Shown here piece by piece: positions 5,421 through 9,037 of a stretch of 9,037 nt of DNA. The translations under genes and the position numbers were made by a program. The notes under the pieces were generated by a model. That model was not told the DNA's origin, ran no database searches, and saw only the letters and a list, made by a program, of their open reading frames with translations. Every line of letters begins with the position of its first letter. Position 1 is the stretch's first letter. Source of the DNA: Myxococcales bacterium (lineage in GTDB: Bacteria; Myxococcota; Bradymonadia; REDH01). Location: NCBI GenBank assembly GCA_018970625.1, contig JAGWVZ010000117.1:1-9037 (forward strand), given 5' to 3'.

Positions 5421-7360
5421 ACCATTTCCTTCGTTTCCTCGTGATTAGTTTGGCGCTTCACTCGCTGACGGCCTGTCCGAGTTTTCCGTTTATGCGGAGA
5501 GACCCGGATGTCGGCGAGAATCTGGGTCGCACGGCCAGTGTGTCTGACATCGCATCGCAGTTTGAACGTCTGGACGACCTCGAGGCGCTTGGATTGGCGT
5601 TCGGCGAGCTGGACGACGCGCTGTCGTCAGCCGGCGTGAGCGATTCGCAGCGAACGCAGCTGATGGCGATTCGTGGTGAGGCGCTCCTGGATATGGCGGT
5701 GCTGGCCGACGTGCTGGTCGACGCGAACCCCATTTCGGCTGAAGGTCTGTATGTGACGGTGGCACGGCAGGCGCTGCGGGTTGACGACGCCAGCCCGGAC
5801 GATAGTGCGGTGATCGCCGCAATCATCTCGGATTTGCGAGCGGGTGACTGGGATGAGCGGGACGTGCTCTTTGCCCGGTCGCTGATGGATGCGGCCTTCT
5901 CGTCCGATGACGATGAGTCGTGGTACGGTTCTGAGGTGAGGGGCAGTCGGGTCGGGCCCCATGCTCGACTGATGGCGTTGTCGCGTGCCATGCGGCGATT
6001 TGGGGCGTGGGCTCGGCGAGGAACGGGGAGCGGCGGTGACGCCATGGTTCGCGACTGTGGCTTTCTTTGCGATGCTTCGCAGGCACCGCAGGGGATTCTG
6101 GAGCGCGCCGAGGCAGCCGGCTATCGCTGCGAAGACGCTGACGGTGAGCCAGTCTTTGATGAGAGTGTCGAAGAATACGCGATGGCGCAGCCCGGTTGGG
6201 CGCCCTGGGAGCTTTTGAGGCGCTGCGGTCCGACGCACGCGTTGCTGCCGCGCACGCCCGGCTCGCCGCTGCTCTTGTCCGAGGCGAACTGGCTGGACGC
6301 CGTCTTAATGACCAATCTGTTGGCGCTGCAGCAGTCGGTGGAGCTGGACAGGGCGGCGTTCGCTCGTGTGGCGGTGTCGGCCGACGTGTTTCTGTCGTCC
6401 GTTGCCGAGCGTATGGCCCATCTGGCGATCCCGCAGGAGCTGACGGCCAATGTGTTCTTTGGTGATCTTCGCCTGGACCTTCCGCGAGCACGCGAAACGA
6501 CGACCGTCTCTGAGATGGACATTCTGGCGCAGGAGCCGCGGCTTCGCATGGTGTTCGTGCGCAGTGACGGCGTATTCCTCGCGCTTCGGCCTCACCTGCA
6601 GTTCAGACGCGACCCGACAGGCAGCGCCAACCTGATGGGGTATGCTGAATCAGAGGCCGGCTATCATCTGCCCGGACAGCAGGTGCTGCGATTTGAGCGA
6701 CCTGGTGCGATTGCGGGTGCCGACCTTCTGATTTCAGAGGATGGCACTCCGGCGACGGTACCGTCGGTTCATGAAGCGCTCATGGCGTTGGAGACGGCGG
6801 TGACCGCCATGCCGTGGGTGGATTTTGCGGACCGTTCGGCTCCGAATGCGGTCAGCGTGCTCGTGGACGGCGACACCTACTACTCTTCGCTTGAGCCGGT
6901 CGTCCTTACCGCTATCGCCGACGGTTATGACCCGATTGTGTTTCACACGTGGAACGAGACGCGACTGGAGCTGACTGCTCTGCCAATGCGGATTGTTCCA
7001 CAGCTGCCCGATTCAGGTCTGATACTGACCGTGCGAGAGGACGGGTATGTACTGCAGCAGGCCGACGGGAGCGGCACGCCCCTTCTGGTGTCGCGGGTGA
7101 CGTCGGGTTCGTTGCGTACGCTGCACGACGCAGTTCTCGCGGAAGTGTCTGCCAACCCTGATATCACGCTGTCCATTCAGGTAGATGACGGAACCGCAGA
7201 CTTTGGCATCATCGCGAATCTGGTCTCTGCGCTGGCTTATCATCGCAGGCTGGAAGACGTGACCACGGACCGTGGTTTGCTGGAGTCGTCGGTTGAGTTC
7301 GTAGAAGGCGTTCCCCGACTGGTGTTTCCTCAGGGCATCCTGCTCGCCGGTGCCCGCTGA
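5417..7360 (+). CDS. Lipoprotein of unknown function with two ExbD/TolR-like C-terminal domains
   Basis: Predicted 647-residue lipoprotein. The signal peptide (1-19) has a hydrophobic core and a perfect lipobox LTAC with Cys20; Pro at +2 carries no inner-membrane retention signal by the enteric rule. The mature N-terminal half is acidic and helical (about 40-200, 285-340). Between them are four cysteines (214, 218, 238, 270) that could form two disulfides. The C-terminal half looks like two divergent copies of an ExbD/TolR-type periplasmic fold. Copy 1 (about 375-512) contains VSVLVDGDTYYSSLEPVVLT and then IADGYDPIVFHTW. Copy 2 (about 533-636) contains LTVREDGYVL, SLRTLHDAVLAEVSANPDIT and IQVDDGTADFGIIANLVSAL. 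The pattern is strand, helix, strand, a 'DG/D..' turn, then helix. ExbD and TolR themselves are about 140 residues with an N-terminal membrane helix, so this is not one of them. The ExbD reading is inference; the lipoprotein call is firm. Confidence 0.85.
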   Translation: MNHFLRFLVISLALHSLTACPSFPFMRRDPDVGENLGRTASVSDIASQFERLDDLEALGLAFGELDDALSSAGVSDSQRTQLMAIRGEALLDMAVLADVLVDANPISAEGLYVTVARQALRVDDASPDDSAVIAAIISDLRAGDWDERDVLFARSLMDAAFSSDDDESWYGSEVRGSRVGPHARLMALSRAMRRFGAWARRGTGSGGDAMVRDCGFLCDASQAPQGILERAEAAGYRCEDADGEPVFDESVEEYAMAQPGWAPWELLRRCGPTHALLPRTPGSPLLLSEANWLDAVLMTNLLALQQSVELDRAAFARVAVSADVFLSSVAERMAHLAIPQELTANVFFGDLRLDLPRARETTTVSEMDILAQEPRLRMVFVRSDGVFLALRPHLQFRRDPTGSANLMGYAESEAGYHLPGQQVLRFERPGAIAGADLLISEDGTPATVPSVHEALMALETAVTAMPWVDFADRSAPNAVSVLVDGDTYYSSLEPVVLTAIADGYDPIVFHTWNETRLELTALPMRIVPQLPDSGLILTVREDGYVLQQADGSGTPLLVSRVTSGSLRTLHDAVLAEVSANPDITLSIQVDDGTADFGIIANLVSALAYHRRLEDVTTDRGLLESSVEFVEGVPRLVFPQGILLAGAR

Positions 7361-7371
7361 GATGCGGCAAG

Positions 7372-7388
7372 CCTGAGGGGTTTTCAGG
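7372..7388. terminator. Short hairpin between convergent genes, weak terminator candidate
   Basis: CCTGA at 7372-7376 and TCAGG at 7384-7388 can pair around a seven-base loop. The stem is only five base pairs, has no T-run after it on either strand, and overlaps the stop codon of the minus-strand gene. It may do nothing. Confidence 0.2.
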
Positions 7389-9037
7389 GGTTGAGCGGCG
7401 GGGTGTACCAGCGCGACAGAAGAAGTTTTGTCTGCTCGTCGGCATCCGCGGATAGCGAAAGCGCCACTCTGGGAGCGACAAGTGGACGCGGCACGAGCGT
7501 GGTGCTGCTCAGCACGCCTCGGCGAAAATAGTGCAACGTGACCGGGATATCAGGATGCAACCGCTCAAAACGGGCGCCGGCGGTGGCTGCCGTCAGTTGT
7601 CGATTATCGAGGGCCACCAGCTCGTCACCGGGTGAGAGCCCAGCCAGCATGGCTGGTCCACCGGTGCTGGTGTGGCGGAGTCTGATGGTGGGCCGGAGGT
7701 CAATCTCCCAACCAAAATCGAGCCCTGATTCTGTCGTCAACGACATCTCGATACCGTGTGTGGCCAGTACGGCCTGGTAGTCGGGGTCGTCGGTGGAAAA
7801 CACCCACGTCTGAAGCACGTCCGAAAGGTCGACTCCGAGGGCCTGTTGCATGAGCTCGGGAACGCGTTGCTCATCGAAAGGGCCTGACGTCTCACAGTGA
7901 TGTTGCCAGAGCCACTTCATGAAGTCATCCAGCGACCGATCTCCCTGCGTCCGCGCCCGAATGGTGAGGTCGAGCAGCCATGCCACGATGCCGCCCTTGA
8001 GGTAGTAGGAGATCGTTCGGTTGGGGGTGTTTTCGTCGGGTCGATAGAGTCGAATCCAGGCGTCCAGACTGGCGCCAGCGATGGATTGCTGAAGGCGTCC
8101 GGGCGTACGGAGGATTTTTTCGAGGTTTTCGGCCTGCAGCTTCAGATATTCGTCCATGTCCCAGATTGCTGCCTTCAGGCAGTGATAATCGTCGTAATAC
8201 GAGGTGAATCCCTCTGCGATCCACAGGGCGGTGGTGAAGTTTTCCCGGGTATAGTCGAAAGGGAAGACACCCGAGGGACGGATGCGCTTGATGTTCCAGA
8301 CATGAAAATGCTCGTGCATCATCAGCGAAATCATCTCTTTCCAGCCATGGTCGGTATCAAAGTACCGCCAGGGGGTGGCCAGCACCGTGGATGAGAGGTG
8401 CTCGAGCCCTCCACGAAGGTCATCGGTGATATGAAAAATGACATCATATCGTTCATATGGCAGGCCGCCGAACAGTCTGGCGTTCTCCAGTACGCAGGCG
8501 GTGACGTCACGCACGAGGCGTTCGTCGTCGAATTGAACGGCGTGGTCTCCCCAGAAGATAAGCCGGTGAGGGATATCGAGAACATTAAAATCGATATGCC
8601 GATGGGGTCCACACTCTACGGGTGTATCGGCCAACTCATCGTAATCACGGGCCTTCCAGGCCTGCCCTTCCTGTGGGAGCGAACAGAAGACCTGCCAGCC
8701 GGATGGAGGATGAACGCGAAGCAGGGCTGGCTCGTGCAGCCGGCCTTCAATGAACAGAAGGACGTTGGTGCCGGTAAAGAAGGCGTGTGAGTGGTCTACA
8801 TGCGGTGTACGAACGGTAAGTTCGTGGCAATAGGCGCTCCATTCCACTTGAACCTGTGCGCCCGGGGGAGTGGCAATGTGCCACTCTGCTTTCGCCACCT
8901 TGCTGACCTGCACGGGACGTCCGTCCACCGTGGCGCGCACTTCTGACAGGTATCGTGAGAATTCACGAACCATGTACGAGCCTGGCGTCCAGACAGGGAG
9001 CCTGAGAACGGTAACCTCGGTGTCGGCCTCGAATTGC
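7384..9037 (-). CDS. M61-family metallopeptidase with PDZ domain (5' end outside window)
   Basis: Zinc peptidase of the M61 (glycyl aminopeptidase) family. Numbering is from an internal Met at 8971-8973. The zinc site is HEHFHVWNIKRIRP from 220, with His220 and His224 as ligands and Glu221 the catalytic base; Glu254 in IAEGFTSYY is the likely third ligand. Other family marks are RGGLEHLSS (187-195), SYYLKGG (322-328) and a C-terminal PDZ domain (about 415-495) with GLSPGDELVALDNRQL. The frame does not begin at that Met: the complement of 8974-9036 continues it for 21 codons ending LRLPVWTPGSY, the conserved M61 N-terminal motif before VREFSRYL. About 550 residues are visible; family members are commonly around 600, so some 40 or more are missing, including any signal peptide. 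Cellular location therefore cannot be judged. The gene is convergent with the lipoprotein gene, 23 bp apart. Confidence 0.93.
   Translation of the reverse strand, partial: QFEADTEVTVLRLPVWTPGSYMVREFSRYLSEVRATVDGRPVQVSKVAKAEWHIATPPGAQVQVEWSAYCHELTVRTPHVDHSHAFFTGTNVLLFIEGRLHEPALLRVHPPSGWQVFCSLPQEGQAWKARDYDELADTPVECGPHRHIDFNVLDIPHRLIFWGDHAVQFDDERLVRDVTACVLENARLFGGLPYERYDVIFHITDDLRGGLEHLSSTVLATPWRYFDTDHGWKEMISLMMHEHFHVWNIKRIRPSGVFPFDYTRENFTTALWIAEGFTSYYDDYHCLKAAIWDMDEYLKLQAENLEKILRTPGRLQQSIAGASLDAWIRLYRPDENTPNRTISYYLKGGIVAWLLDLTIRARTQGDRSLDDFMKWLWQHHCETSGPFDEQRVPELMQQALGVDLSDVLQTWVFSTDDPDYQAVLATHGIEMSLTTESGLDFGWEIDLRPTIRLRHTSTGGPAMLAGLSPGDELVALDNRQLTAATAGARFERLHPDIPVTLHYFRRGVLSSTTLVPRPLVAPRVALSLSADADEQTKLLLSRWYTPPLNP

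Noticed and set aside
7262..7276. Perfect 7-1-7 palindrome (ACCACGG-A-CCGTGGT) near the end of the lipoprotein gene
   Set aside because: It lies inside coding sequence, and a palindrome of this size is expected about once by chance in a sequence this long (about 0.5 expected).
7897..8790. Plus-strand frames of 165 and 130 codons inside the peptidase gene
   Set aside because: They are antisense to the M61 zinc-site and N-terminal regions. Some runs look protein-like only because they mirror conserved peptidase codons.
1..9037. Defence system, mobile element, CRISPR array or biosynthetic cluster
   Set aside because: I looked for repeats, transposase, integrase, nuclease, toxin and CRISPR-like patterns on both strands and saw none. 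The gene content is metabolic or envelope-related.

Overview
The window is 9,037 bases of GC-rich bacterial chromosome that is almost fully coding. It holds four complete protein genes, one gene that runs off the right edge, and possibly the tail of a gene entering from the left. I see no tRNA, rRNA, CRISPR array, insertion sequence, integrase or phage gene. A Gram-negative host is suggested by a lipobox lipoprotein with periplasmic-looking domains. A fused isobutyryl-CoA mutase next to a type 2 isopentenyl-diphosphate isomerase would fit the Myxococcota/Bradymonadales side of the former deltaproteobacteria. That placement is an inference from gene content and from resemblance to remembered family members, not a demonstrated assignment.

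Layout, left to right. Bases 1-149 hold a possible upstream gene tail (stop at 82-84) and a control region with a perfect 17-bp palindrome at 111-127. Bases 150-3581 (+) encode IcmF, a B12 domain, G-protein chaperone and mutase in one chain. Bases 3603-4667 (-) encode type 2 IPP isomerase, convergent with icmF and separated from it by 21 bp. Bases 4668-4853 form a divergent intergenic region. Bases 4854-5420 (+) encode a small two-helix membrane protein with a PH-like tail. Its stop overlaps the start of a 647-residue lipoprotein (5417-7360, +) whose C-terminal half looks like two divergent ExbD/TolR-type periplasmic domains. Bases 7384-9037 (-) encode an M61-family metallopeptidase with a PDZ domain, convergent with the lipoprotein and cut by the window edge.

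IcmF interconverts isobutyryl-CoA and n-butyryl-CoA, linking branched-chain and straight-chain acyl-CoA pools. The isomerase serves isoprenoid synthesis, normally with a mevalonate pathway. No pathway visible here joins the two. The one pair with clear co-expression evidence is the membrane protein plus lipoprotein, joined by a 4-bp GTGA overlap with a Shine-Dalgarno sequence. That pair is the least understood part of the window and the best candidate for something undescribed. The other genes belong to well-known families.
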